From positions 498,444,453-498,508,452 of the forward strand of contig CM060923.1 in assembly GCA_030737875.1 (NCBI GenBank): a DNA stretch of 64,000 nucleotides, in the 5' to 3' direction. This document shows positions 23,126 to 35,182 of this stretch, piece by piece. The stretch is from Allium sativum. Lineage: Eukaryota; Streptophyta; Magnoliopsida; Asparagales; Amaryllidaceae. A program made the translations under genes and the position numbers. A model generated the notes under the pieces. That model was not told the DNA's origin. It was given only the letters and a program-made list of their open reading frames with translations, and did no database searches. How positions within the stretch are numbered: position 1 is the first letter of the stretch; every line of letters begins with the position of its first letter.

Positions 23126-24935
23126 GAACAACATGGGGACATTATAACTTCAGAACCAATATATATAAAACTTTGGAATATATAAAATATAAATTTATTG
23201 AATCTGTAGAAAAAGAAGTGGTAGAATAATGAAGAAGATAGCGGCATAGAAAATAGTATAATAGAAGTATCACACAAATAGGGAAAAACACATGCAAAAT
23301 TAAACGATGAAGTACCTGACTCGAAAGGGACTGAAAAGCAGTATTCCTGATCTCCCCTTTTAACTGGTTCGGCTTCATTGATCACTGAATGTATCACTCA
23401 GTTGCAGTATGATGAACACCCAACGTCATACGTGGATAGCAGGCCTCTACAGGGTAATGCAAGCACTATAGCAAAAAAGATGAATTGAAAATTTGATCTG
23501 TTATGTGATAATAACATGTAGAATAAATAATAGTTAAAACACCCTAACATATCATGCCAAAAAACTTTTTGCCCATTTAAATGTAAAGTGAACCAAAAAG
23601 AGTTAATATACAAAATCCTGATAAATTCAATGACCTGTTACTGATAATTAACATAATTACCCTTAAAAAATAATATTTAAAACACACTAACATATCGTGC
23701 CAAAAATCATTATTCCCATTTAACATCTAGAATAAACTAAAGAGACTTAATATACATAATGCTGATAAACTCTATGCACAACTACTGATAATCAACTTAA
23801 TCACTGTTAATAATATTTAAATCACACTAACGTATCATGCTAACCTAAAGTTTATGCATATTTGTGTGTAATTCACTACATGATTATACTATACATCATC
23901 GTTGGGAATAGAAATATGGGTAATAGGAAACTTTACTGTTGAATTTTGTGAATGGGATGGTCACTTGTCTCCCATCTCTCAGGTACTCCTCAACTATCTA
24001 CATGATAAAACAATATATGGCATAAAAAATGTAAGAATTTTACACATCAAAAAGAAACTCGGTAGAGTAATATATAAACCAATCTCTTATCCCTTGTTTA
24101 TTACCGTAGCAACAACAGGCTCAGTGGCCCCTTTTACACGATTATAAAGAGGGATGCCTCCAATCTGATATATCAAAATTATCATCACATTTAGTTCCCA
24201 TATCACTAGCAAAATTATACACATATAACTTGCACAGTTCATTCTCTGGATATTGAGAAGTAGGATGAAATATTGAGAAATTAATTGATCTTACATCAAA
24301 ACAGCACCCAGATGGATCAGTCAATGATGAGAGGATTAGTTTGCTCAAATTCAATCGCCATATGCTTATTGATCTACTCTTCTTCTGACCAATCAAGTAA
24401 TACCATGCTCTCTTTAACGTTATCTATCGTGGGGGAAAAGCAGATGGAATCTTGAATAAACAAAAGCATAACAAAATACAGCTCAAAGGAATACCTATAG
24501 CAATCCTATCGACAGGCAAACCGATGATTTGAAGGAATTGGAAATCCGACGGCGTGAAACCGACATGGCGTCTGGTAAAAGGGATTAGTGTTGGTCGTTA
24601 CTTTGGCTGTGAAGACGATACTGACATGGCGTCTTGAAATAGACCTTCGGTTGTGATGAAGATCTGCTAGAAGAGATTGATGTCGGCGGTTACTTTGGAT
24701 GTGGCTCCATCTGAAAGCTCGAGCTCGGGTTTTCCGTTTTGGGAAAGTAGGTGAAAACGTGGGGACCGTTGAGTTCAAAATCGGCATTGATTTGATTAAA
24801 GATGAAGAATCGGAATAGAAAGAAAACGATGGTCACGGAAAATAGAGATTTTACAGCCGAGTATTAAAGAGGAAGGAATTTTGGTAAAGAGAAAGAATCG
24901 GGAAAGAAGGAAATGATAGAGATAACATTATTGTT
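23126..24935. repeat. 1.86-kb tandem unit, copy 4
   Basis: This is the counterpart of unit 2 and ends without the 47-bp duplication. Private variants shared with unit 2 show that the 1.86-kb pair existed before the larger 5.22-kb duplication. No protein family is recognised. Confidence 0.8.
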
Positions 24936-25611
24936 AAACGAAAATTAAGGCTTAATTTATTGGCTCAGACAATTTGGTTTTGGCTCTTACAGTAGGGAAA
25001 CCTCCCTAAAGGTCGGTTTGATTATTTGACTATTCAATTTAGGCTGAATTCTGTGGTTAGTTTAAATAAAAATGGAACAAGCATTAATTGGAAGTTTGAA
25101 TAGGAACATAATTAATTCCCTTTATCATGAAATATCTACAGATTTAATAAACATCTGACATGTAGATGCTTATTTAATAAGTGTTTATCTATTAATTAAG
25201 AAATAAAAGACCATAACCTATATGACATTAAAAAAACATTCAAACCAACATCTATAAAAAGCTCTATGTTTGTTAATACGCTTATATAAAATATACTGAT
25301 CAGAAAAGCTTATCCAATTAACTAAGCAATAAAAACCACAACACGTTCTTTGATTGTTAATATGCTTCAAATCTCCTTACCTTTAAAAGAATAGGCCATT
25401 ATTCGTAATGAAGCTCTCAGCCCATGGGCAGTATGGTGACGTGTGGTCGCATAGAAAATTGCTTGTTATCTACTGTCTGAGTTTCATGTTTTACTGACAA
25501 AATATACAGTCCTAGCATCCTTATTCATTGCTGGTAATCATACATGTTCACCTCATATATTTACCTCGGCGGTGACCTACCTGACGCTGCCACCCAAAGC
25601 CTTTTGCACCA

Positions 25612-28091
25612 TGTGACGGCCCGCCCCGCACCAGCCGGCATTTCCTCCGAAGGTGCGTTGTACACATGCCCAACTAGTACAGAACGGTCGCCAAAGAAAG
25701 GAAAGAAGAGAATGAAGTAATCGAAAACCTGTAGAATGTCTCACAGCGCATGGAACAAAATATAATAATAATATACATTACACAAAACAGGTGAGACAGT
25801 GCATAAGCTGAAAACAAACTATCATAGCAGCGGAAAATCCAAATACAGCTTATTACAACTTTCCAAATTACTGTCTCTAAACAATAGAAAAAGGGTACAC
25901 CACTAATGCCCAAAGTAGTGACCGCAACAACACATGGACAATATCTATATATATCATACGTGGAAGCCTCCTGCTCATCTCCAGATAAGATACTCGTGCA
26001 TACCCAGCTAACCTGTCTCTAGTCTGCTCGTGAGAGCACCCAGAGTAATAAGAAGAGACATAAAACTCTGGGTCAGACAAAAAGTCTGGTATGAGCGATA
26101 AGCAGCTAAACAGAACAATAGCAGGTATACTAAACCATACCTGAACCTGGACCTGCAACCAAAGAGTTAGCACTACATACCGTACAATACTCTAAGGTGC
26201 CATCAACAAATGGTGTGAAGAATACGGGGTTGGGGGTGTGCATGTCACAATGATGGCAAACAAATCAAGCCTAGCAACCATCCTCACATCTCTCACTCAG
26301 TGCGTAAAGTATACGATGTCCACCACTATCAATCACTAGACCCATCAAAGTAGTGACGGAGTTCATCTTGTACAACTACTGCTACTACCAAGCTTACCCC
26401 ATGGAGTCATGACCAAATCTTTACAAATGACCCCACTTCATTGGTCTATAGCTCTTTAGTCGTACCTAGGCCATTGTGGCCCTGAATCCGTTCACGTACT
26501 CCCTACACATACTGATTCAAAGTTACAGACATTGACAACCCCTTAGCATACGTCCCGCAGCGAAGCCCAATCATGAAGCTCACTCATTGGTTCCCAACTG
26601 GATCCTGAGTCAAAGCTCCTCATTTGGACTTCCTTTGCATCTCGGGTTTTGGTCGAATTGGAGTTGGTCTTCAAAAGAGTCGTTGCGTGGAAGAGATGGA
26701 AGTTAAATTCGGTTTGGTCCAATCTGCTTCAGTCGGTTCGGTTCGGATAAATCATATCCAGGCTTCCCATTCGGTTCGGTTCGTGTGCCACGCTCCATTC
26801 GGTTCGGTTCGGGTGCCATGCTCCATTCGGTTTGGTTCGTCCCTCCTGCTCCAGCTTGCCTGCTCCGATCTGATCCCGCTCGCTTGCCTGCTCCGATCCG
26901 ATCCCGCTCCCTAGCTCCGATCCGATCCTCTGTCCAACTCCAACTCTAAGCAATGGCCTTCCTTCTTGCCAAACTTCCTTTGTGCCAGACTTCAGTTCGG
27001 TTCGGATTCCTTGCCCAGCTCTCCTATCCGATCAGAGCCCCTAACCCGATCCGATCTGAAACCCTGCTCAAATTTCTGCAACTTTTTCCAACGACTTGTT
27101 TACGCCATTCAACGACGTTTTCGACCAATCTAACTTTTCTAAACAATCACAAATCATACCAAACAGTCATAGCAACAAATAGAAGTGACCTCAAACACCA
27201 AAACAACGATATGATGGGTTAAAATGGATCAAACATAGCCAAAATCTCATATTTTTCCCTTAAGCATGTTTAAGAAGAACTAAGCATAGGATTAACAAAA
27301 CTTAACCAAATTAACCCAAACTTCTAACAGAGGTCTAAAACATTATTTAAGAATTTATAAATATTTTTCTAGAATTTATTAATGTATAAATTCGCTAATC
27401 TTCACTAATTACCCTTAATTAACCGTAATTAGTGCAAAATTATGCAAATCACTCAACTTAGCCACAAATAAAACCTCAAAACTGAAATATTATTCGATTT
27501 GGTGTTGTACCCAATGCAACACAATAGCTCTAACCTTGCTTTGGTGCTATTTCTCCTTAAATTGATGTAGTTTAAGCCAAAACATGATTAAGAAGTGATT
27601 AGGGGTGTTTTTAGATGATGGAGGCCATTGTTAGATTGAAAAGAGAGTTTGTGGCGGCTGGAGAATGAGTGAAAAACCGAAATCCTAACCCTAGCAGCCC
27701 CCAAATACCTCTAATCCCGAAATCTCCCATTGGGCCTAGCTGTTAATCACCCGGTTAAGCCCAATTAAGCTGTTTTCAACCATCTGAAACTTGTTTCAGC
27801 CATATCTCCCAAACGGTGAGTCCGTTTGGCTATTATGACCACTCTACGGAATTGTAAACCATCAAACGAATCTAATGGAAGTGGTCTCAAGTCAAAATTC
27901 CTTTTTAGTCAAAAGTTATGGCCAAAACAGTATCAGCTAGGGGCAAAACGGTCATTTAAAAATCGGAAAAAATCATGAACATGGAAAATGACGACAATAG
28001 TCGTTCCCCAATGTTACATAAACATACGACTTCGTATGTGAAAGAAATAATAATCTACGATCCTGCGATGCGTAGAATGCGGGTCGTTACA
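25612..28091 (-). mobile_element. Element C 3' LTR (complete)
   Basis: This 2480-bp LTR reads, on the minus strand, TGTAACGACCCG at 28091 to CGGGCCGTCACA at 25612. It differs from the other LTR at several percent of sites (12 in the first 200 bp by eye), so the insertion is clearly older than A. It contains the ggttcggttcg-rich block at 26720-26905. Short frames such as 26624-26914 arise in that low-complexity block and are not genes. Confidence 0.9.
26720..26905. repeat. ttcggttcgg / gatccgatcc low-complexity block in C LTR
   Basis: Repeated cattcggttcggttcg and gctccgatccgatccc motifs alternate over about 185 bp. The counterpart in the other LTR is about 33962-34146, with small copy-number differences. 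It makes a GC-rich island within AT-rich DNA. Confidence 0.8.
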
Positions 28092-28120
28092 TTCTCCCCT
28101 CCCCCCCCCCCCCCCCAACC
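28092..28120 (-). other. Element C polypurine tract with G16 run
   Basis: On the minus strand a run of 16 G followed by AGGGGAGAA abuts the 3' LTR. It is the plus-strand primer site. The G run is unusually long, so its length may be affected by replication or sequencing slippage. Confidence 0.85.
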
Positions 28121-28267
28121 AGGAAATTTCACCCCCGAAATTCCTTAACCAAAACACACAAAGGGTCCCACATGCCTATCAGCCATAAAACAACAATCAA
28201 ACATGCAAAACAAGCATAACAAGTATATCCTAGCATGCGGAATAACTAAATCGTGAAGAAAATCTTA

Positions 28268-28726
28268 CTAGGCAAAGAGTTCTGGATACGTCTTCCTAAT
28301 GCTCTCCTATGTCTCCCAAGTACAATCATTCTCATTATCGCCCCACTGAACTTTGACTAGATTCACCGCTTTCCTTCGAAGTTGCTTCGTATCGTTCCCA
28401 ACAATACGCATAGGTCTGCGGTTCCCAACCGCCTCGGGTTCAACTTCAACATCATCCAACTGATCAGGTGAAATAGTCACATCTGGGTCGTGTATGAATT
28501 TCCTTAACTGGGAAACATGAAATACGTTGTGAACTCCTGCCATCTTCTCTGGTAATTCAACTTTACATGCCAAATTCCCAATTTGCTGAAGAACTGGGAA
28601 TGGACCAACAAATCTTGGTGCTAACTTGCCTCTCCTGCCAAATCGTATCATGCTCTTCAATGGAGAAATCTTGACAAACACCAAGTCGCCAATGGAGAAC
28701 TTTAATTCTCTTCTCCTCTTATCAGC
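28268..28726 (-). pseudogene. pol: Element C integrase C-terminus and chromodomain-like tail
   Basis: This is the last part of Pol. After the stop at 28727 the same frame continues through the integrase GPF/Y region (PRFVGPFPVLQQIG), the conserved HVSQLRK block typical of plant gypsy integrases, and a short chromodomain-like tail with LVKVQWGDNENDCTWE. That tail targets integration to particular chromatin in chromoviruses. A TAG at 28307-28309 cuts the tail about 13 codons before the likely natural stop at 28268-28270, which follows a YPELF-type ending. Two in-frame stops make the segment non-functional. Confidence 0.85.
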
Positions 28727-30268
28727 TTAACTTTTCTGCCTATCTTGGGAAGCCTTCATTCGTTGTTGAATAACTTTAATCTTAGCTGAAGTTTCTCTTA
28801 TCACATCGGGTCCAAGTACAAACTTTTCACCAGTTTCTACCCAACATGACGGTGAGTTGCACGGTCTTCCGTACAAAGCTTCAAATGGAGCCATACCAAT
28901 ACTGGACTGATAGCTATTGTTATATGCAAACTTTACTAGATGCAAATGGTCATCCCATGATCCACCAAAATCCAATACACAGGCTCTCAAGAGGCCTTCT
29001 AATATACGATTCACCCTCTCTGTTTGACCGTCGGTTTGAGGATGACACGCGGTACTGAGATGTAATTCTGATCCTAACGCCTCTTGTAAGCTCTTCCAAA
29101 ATCCACTAGTGAACAACGGATCTCGGTCACTTACAATGCCTTTGGGTATTCCATGAAACCTTACTACCCATTTCACATATAGCTCAGCTAACTTAGTCGC
29201 TGTTCTATTCGACTTGACGGGTATAAATCTTGCACTCTTGGTCAATCGGTCCACAATCACCCAAATGTTATCATGGCCCGACCTAGTCCTTCGTAACCCA
29301 TCAATGAAATCCATCGAGACTTGTTCACATTTCCATTCTGGAATTTCTAATGGTTGTGACAAACCACTAGGCTTCTTTTGCTCAGCTTTAACTAGCTGGC
29401 AATTCATGCATTTGGATATAAATTTCCCAACGTCTCTTTTCATCCCTTCCCAGTAGTATGTCTGCTTCATGTCTCGGTACATCTTGTTACCACCGAGATG
29501 TATAGTCAGTTTTGAGTGATGACATTCTCTAAGCACTTCATCTCTCAATCCATTGACATTGGGCACAACAAGTCTTCCATTCTTTCTAAGCCATCCATCT
29601 CGATCAAGCCTATACTTGTTCATCTCTTTGTCGATTCCCATATCTAACTTTGAAATGATTTCCAATAGGTTAGGATCGTTCCTCTGACTGGAACCAATCC
29701 GCTCAATCAAAGTGGGTCTGATCGTCAAATTTGCCAACATTTCTGGATCCATTTCGCACTTTGGTCTGAAATCATACCACGCAATGTACTCCAGTTGCTT
29801 CCATTCCAGAAACATAGCCCCTAAACTGGCATGTCTTCTACTCAATGCATCAGCTACCACATTGCCCTTTCCTGGTGTATATGTGATATCGAAATCATAG
29901 GAAGCTAAGAATTCTAACCATCTTTGTTGTCGGAGATTTAAATCCTTCTGAGAGAAAAGATACTTCAGTGACTTATGATCAGTAAACAACTCGAATCTTT
30001 CTCCCAATAGATAATGTCTCCACATCTTCAATGCGAATACAATCGTTGCTAATTCCAAATCATGGGTAGGGTATCTTCTCTCGTGCGGTTTCATTTGTCG
30101 ACTTGCATAAGCTACAACACTACCTCCTTTCATCAATACGGCACCTAGTCCGGTACCACAGGCATCCGTGTATACCGTCATCTCTTCATTCCCCTTAGGA
30201 ATGACTAACACTGGTGCGCGCATCAACTTTTCCTTTAGACTCTTGAATGCATCCTCGCACTTTTCGTC
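28727..30268 (-). pseudogene. pol: Element C RNase H and integrase
   Basis: This frame runs from just after the stop at 30269 to the stop at 28727. First comes RNase H, with DACGTGLGAVL and TDHKSLKYL holding catalytic acidic residues; it degrades the RNA template. Then comes integrase with an HHCC zinc finger (H-x3-H ... CMNC, about 29380-29530) and a DDE core: D in MDFIDGL (~29305), D in SDRDP (~29120) and E in QTERVNR (~29015). These catalytic residues are all present. No intact start exists because the domain was part of a polyprotein. Confidence 0.92.
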
Positions 30269-31660
30269 CTAGACGAAAGCTTGATTCTTTTTGGTCAACT
30301 GAGTCAACGGTGCCGCTATCTTGGAGAAGTCTTGGATAAACTTATGATAATATCCAGCTAATCCCAAGAAACTTCTTATGTCCGTTGCAATCTTGGGCGT
30401 AGACCAATCCTGTACCGTAGCCACCTTCGTAGGATCCACAGCAATACCATTCTCTGAAACAACATGGCCCAAGAATCTCACTTCCCTCCTCCAGAAGTGA
30501 CACTTAGAAAACTTTGCTTTCAATTGGTGTTTTCTCAACACCTCCATCACCATCCTCAAATGTTCCTTATGTTCTTCCTCTGTCCTAGAATAAACAAGTA
30601 TGTCGTCCACGAACACAAGAACAAACTTATTCAACTGATCTCTGAATACCCTATTCATAAGATCCACGAAATATGCTGGTGCATTGGTCAGCCCGAATGG
30701 CATGACCAACCACTCATAAAATCCAGACGGCGTTCGAAAAGCGTTTTAGCTATACTCTCAGCTTCCACTCTAAGCTGATGAAAACCTGTTGCGAGATCCA
30801 ACTGAGAGAATACTCTCGCGCCAGTCAACTGATCAAACAAATCATCTATCCGTGGTAGAGGATACTTGTTCTTCCTCGTCACTTTATTCAATTCGCGGTA
30901 GTCTACACACAATCGAAGGGAACCATCCGCCTTGGTAGCAAACACAGCTGGTGCTCCCCATTCAGAAACACTCCTTTTGATAAATCCCTTCGTCAAAAGA
31001 TCGCTGACTTGCACCCCGAGCTCTCGCTGCTCCCTTGGTGCCATACGACGAAGTGACATCACTATAGATCTGGCATCTTTCACTAAATCAATACGGAACT
31101 CAATCTCTCGGTGTGGTGGAAGCCCGGTCACTTCTTCGAAAACGTCCGGATACTGGCCAACCACGGGAAAACCTGACAACTCACTATGCGTGATGTTGAG
31201 GGAATTTAGAAAACTAGCCATTACCCCATCACCGGGTAGACCACCAAACACTACCCTCTGCACATCATCCGCTCTAGCTGTCACCAAAAAGCCCTCACAT
31301 TCTACCACCACCCCGTACCTTTGGAGCCAATCGACTCCCAAAATAATGCCAAACCCAGTAAAGCCCAAAACAAAGCAATCACAAACAAACATGCATCCAT
31401 GACTCGATAAGACCACATTATGACAAATCATGCTAAGGTTAGTCGAACCACCAATCGGGTTCGTCACTACTAAAGGTCTATCGACAATCTCGGGCTCCAA
31501 TCCCAACCTATCTACCAGGTCACTAGATATGAAAGAACTGGAAGCTCCGGTATCAAACAAAACTCTAACAGGAACATCATAAACAGAAAGCATACCTTGA
31601 ATGACGACATTCTTTCCCTTCTCCACCGCAGTTGGGGCATTCGACGAAGAAGGAATAGCA
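30269..31660 (-). pseudogene. pol: Element C protease and reverse transcriptase
   Basis: The aspartic protease has the active-site triad in [10 protein letters not shown] (about 31540-31560). Reverse transcriptase follows: [19 protein letters not shown], the [10 protein letters not shown] catalytic motif, [12 protein letters not shown] and the FVDD box (30602-30613). These motifs are typical of Ty3/gypsy and supply the catalytic aspartates for DNA synthesis. The frame shifts by one near 30744 between the LATGFHQ and MPFGLTN motifs, probably by loss of one base, and TAG at 30269-30271 ends the frame at the start of RNase H. Confidence 0.92.
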
Positions 31661-32639
31661 TTAAGGGCATATGCTTTCATCATCTGCTTTTCTTTAGGGG
31701 GTTGCGGACACTTGTCCTTGTGATGTCCCACCTGGCCACAGTTGAAGCACTTCCTGTCTGCTGGCTTGGCCCGACAATTACTAGCATAATGGCCCTTCTT
31801 ACCACAGCTGAAGCACTCAACATCCTTCTTATTCTTTTTCTTCTGGCCATCCTTAGTCTGATCCTGCTTTCTCTTATTCTGAGAACCATTCTTGCCTCCA
31901 CCGCTTGCTTGCGGTTTTGGCTCCTCTGCAGATGTAACTTCAGTCTTCGGCTTAGGGTAAAGACTTTCTGATCTTAAAGCTTTCCCCACAATCGATTCAA
32001 ACGTCTCATCGATGTTGTTAATAAGCCTTTCCCCCAAGTATCCATCCAATCCAGTTATGAACTTCTTGTTCTTCTTCTCGGCAGTATCAATAAGAGATAA
32101 CCCATATTTCGACAAAGTGTCAAATTCGGCAATATACTCCGAGATAGCTCTGCCATTCTGCTTGAGTTCCAAGAATCTCTTAAACAACACCGATTTCTAA
32201 GCAGCTGGAATGAACTTATCGCTAAAGCGAACCTTAAACTGATCCCAAGTAATCTGATCCTCTGGGGTAGCTGCCTTTATAGCATTCCACCAATTCTTTG
32301 CCCGTCCTTGCAGCTGACGAGATGCTAGCATTCTCATCATCGCATCCTCGATACCCAAGTCTTCGAAGATACGCTCGCAGCTATCCAACCAATCCTAACA
32401 TCCGTAGCCGACTCCGTTCTGTGGAACGGCTTCCCACCAAGACTAGTATAATCCTTATTCAGCTTGGCGAAATCGACCCTAGGCGCCTGCACTACTGGAC
32501 CACCACCATTACCCGCATTAGGAGCTGCCCTCTGCACATCCCTAAGCATCTCTCTCATGAGGTTAGTAAACATCGTCCTTATCTCAGCAGCATTCCCATT
32601 ATTGGCTCCTCTACCGGTACCCCATACGTATCGGCTCAT
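31661..32639 (-). pseudogene. gag: Element C gag
   Basis: Gag starts at ATG 32639 on the minus strand, about 200 bp after the primer site. It contains a gag core (WWNAIKAATPEDQITWDQFKVRF region) and a lysine-rich linker. Two CCHC zinc knuckles follow: [14 protein letters not shown] (31774-31815) and [14 protein letters not shown] (31708-31749). It packages element RNA. A one-base deletion near 32388-32396 shifts the frame and a TAG at 32197-32199 interrupts the core. Gag and Pol were one continuous frame originally, with no stop between them other than these lesions. Confidence 0.9.
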
Positions 32640-32830
32640 CGTTCAATCTACACAGAGAAAACGATTAACCATCTCCGTAGTGGTGTCAGTGCAGTGCGAC
32701 TTACTCCTTAGCTATAATAATAATATATGTGTATAGCTTTTGAAAACCAAAATAATCACAAATACGTGCTCTCATATACGTATTATCTCTCCCTGGTGTC
32801 TTTCCCTAGGTTAACTACGCAACCTAAAAC

Positions 32831-32840
32831 TCTGATACCA
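32831..32840 (-). other. Element C primer-binding site
   Basis: The minus strand reads TGGTATCAGA two bases inside the 5' LTR, matching the complement of initiator Met-tRNA. The match ends earlier than in A and D. It confirms the minus orientation. Confidence 0.88.
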
Positions 32841-32842
32841 AG

Positions 32843-35182
32843 TGTGACGGCCCGCCCCGCACCAGCCGAAATTTCCTCTGAAGGTGCGCTGTACACATGC
32901 CCAAATAGCACAGAACGGTCGCCAAAGAAAGGAAAGAAGAGAACGAACTAATCGAAAACCTGTAGAATGTCTCACAGCGCATGGAACAAAATATAATAAT
33001 AATATACTAGACACAAAACAGGTGAGACAGTGAATAAGCTGAAAACAAACTATCATAGCAGCGGAAAATCCAAATACAGCTTATTACAACTTTCCAAATT
33101 ACTGTCTCTAAACAAAAGAAAAAGGGTACACCACTAATGCCCAAAGTAGTGACAGCAGCAACACATGGAGAATATCTATATATATCATACGCGGAAGCCT
33201 CCTGCTCGTCTCCAGATAAGCTACTCGTGCATACCCAGCTAACCTGTCTCTAGTCTGCTCGTGAGAGCACCCAGAGTAATAAGAAGAGACATAAACTCTG
33301 GGTCAGACAAAAGGTCTGGTATGAGCGATAAGCAGCTAAACAGAACAATAGCAGGTATACTAAACCATACCTGAACCTGGACCTACAACCAAAGAGTTAG
33401 CACTACATACCGTACAATACTCTAAGGTGCCATCAACAAATGGTGTGAAGAATACGGGGGTGGGGGTGAGCATGTCACAATGATGGCAAACAAATCAAGC
33501 CTAGCAACCATCCTCACATCTCTCACTCAGTGCGTAAAGCATACGATGTCCACCACTATCAATCACTAGACCCATCGAAGTAGTGACAGAGTTCGACTTG
33601 TACAACTACTGCTACTACCAAGCTTACCCCATGGAGTCTTGACCAAATCTTTACAAATGACCCCACTTCATTGGTCTATAGCTCTTTAGTCGTACCTAGG
33701 CCACTGTGGCCCTAAATCCGTTCACGTACTCCCGACACATAGTGATTCAAAGTTACAGACATCGACAACCCCTTAGCACACGTCTCGCAGCGAAGCCCAA
33801 TCATGAAGCTCACTCATTGGTTCCCAACTGGATCCTGAGTCAAAGCTCCTCATTTGGACTTCCTTTGCATCTCGGGTTTTGGTCGAATTGGAGTTGGTCT
33901 TCAAAAGAGACGTTGCGTGGAAGAGATGGAAGTTCAATTCGGTTTGGTCCATTCTGCTTCAGTCGGTTCGGTTCGGATAAATCATCTCCAGGCTTCCCAT
34001 TCGGTTCGGTTCAGGTGCAACGCTCCATTCGGTTCGGTTCGGTTGCCTTGCTCCATTCGGTTCGTCCCTCCTGCTCCAGCTTGCCTGCTCCGATCCGATC
34101 CCGCTCGCTTGCCTACTCCGATCCCGCTCCCTAGCTCCGATCCGATCCTCTATCCAACTCCAACTCTAAGCAACGGCCTTCCTTCTTGCAAAACTTCCTT
34201 TATGCCAGACTTCAGTTTGGTTCGGATTCCATGCCCAGCTCTCCAATCTGATCCGAGCCCCTAACCCGATCTGATCCGAAACCCTGCACAACTTTCTGCA
34301 ACTTTTCCAGCGTCTTGTTGACGCCATTCGACGACATTTTCGACCAATCTAACTTTTCTAAACAATCACAAATCATACCAAACAGTCATAGCAACAAATA
34401 GAAGCGACCTCAAACACCAAAACAACAATATGATGGGTTAAAATGGATCAAACATAGCCAAAATCCCATATTTTCCCCTTAAGCATGTTTAAGAACTACT
34501 AAGCATAGGATTAACAAAACTTAACAAATTAACCCAAACTTCTAACAGAGGTCTAAAACATTATTTAAGAATTTATAAATATTTTTCCAGAATTTATTAA
34601 TGTATAAATTCACTAATCTTCACTAATTACCCTTAATTAACCGTAATTAGTGCAAAACTATGCAAATCACTCACCTTAGCCACAAATAAAACCCCAAAAC
34701 TGATATATTCTTCGATTTGGCATTGTTCCCAATGCAACACAGTAGCTCTAACCTTGCTTTGGTGCTATTTCTCCTTAATTTGATGTAGTTTAAGCCAAAA
34801 CATGATTAAGAAGTGGTTAGGGGTGTTTTTAGATGATGGAGGCTATTGTTAGATTGAAGAGAGAGTTTGTGGCGGCTGGAGAATGAGTGAAAAACCGAAA
34901 TCCTAACCATACCAGCCCCCAAATACCTCTAATCCCGAAATCCCCCATTGGGCCTAGCTGTTAATAACCCGGTTAAGCCCAATTAATCTGTTTTTAACAA
35001 TCTGAAACTTGTTTCAGCCATATCTCCCAAACGGTGAGTCCATTTGGCTAATGTGACCACACTGCGGAATTGTAAACCATCAAAGAAATCTAATGGAAGT
35101 GGTTTCAGGTCAAAATTCCTTACCAGTAAAAAGTAATGGCCAAAACAGTATCAGCTAGGGGCAAAACGGTCATTTAAAAATC
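32843..35182 (-). mobile_element. Element C 5' LTR, outer end deleted
   Basis: This LTR matches 25612-27965 of the other LTR and then stops abruptly at about 35182. It lacks the outermost ~126 bp (the start of U3 in the element's orientation). Adjacent host DNA is also missing about 30 bp, so one deletion removed the LTR end and the target duplication. Confidence 0.88.

Larger units (their letters stand above)
25612..35182 (-). mobile_element. Element C: decayed Tekay/Del-like chromovirus
   Basis: This minus-strand Ty3/gypsy element is about 9.6 kb. In plus coordinates its order is 3' LTR, purine tract, gag-pol (28268-32639, reading leftward), primer site and a truncated 5' LTR. Domain order is Gag, protease, reverse transcriptase, RNase H, integrase, chromodomain-like tail, as in plant chromoviruses. 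The single long gag-pol frame is broken by frameshifts near 32392 and 30744 and stops at 32197, 30269, 28727 and 28307. The left target site is probably cacca (25607-25611); the right copy is lost. It cannot be autonomous now. Confidence 0.92.

Noticed and set aside
16031..24787. Recurring 60-134-aa frames in the 1.86-kb units as real genes
   Set aside because: They recur only because the DNA is repeated, overlap on both strands, and have no recognisable domains or consistent starts.
28846..31971. Plus-strand frames of 62-156 aa within element C
   Set aside because: They are antisense shadows of the gag-pol frame, which has clear domain motifs on the minus strand.
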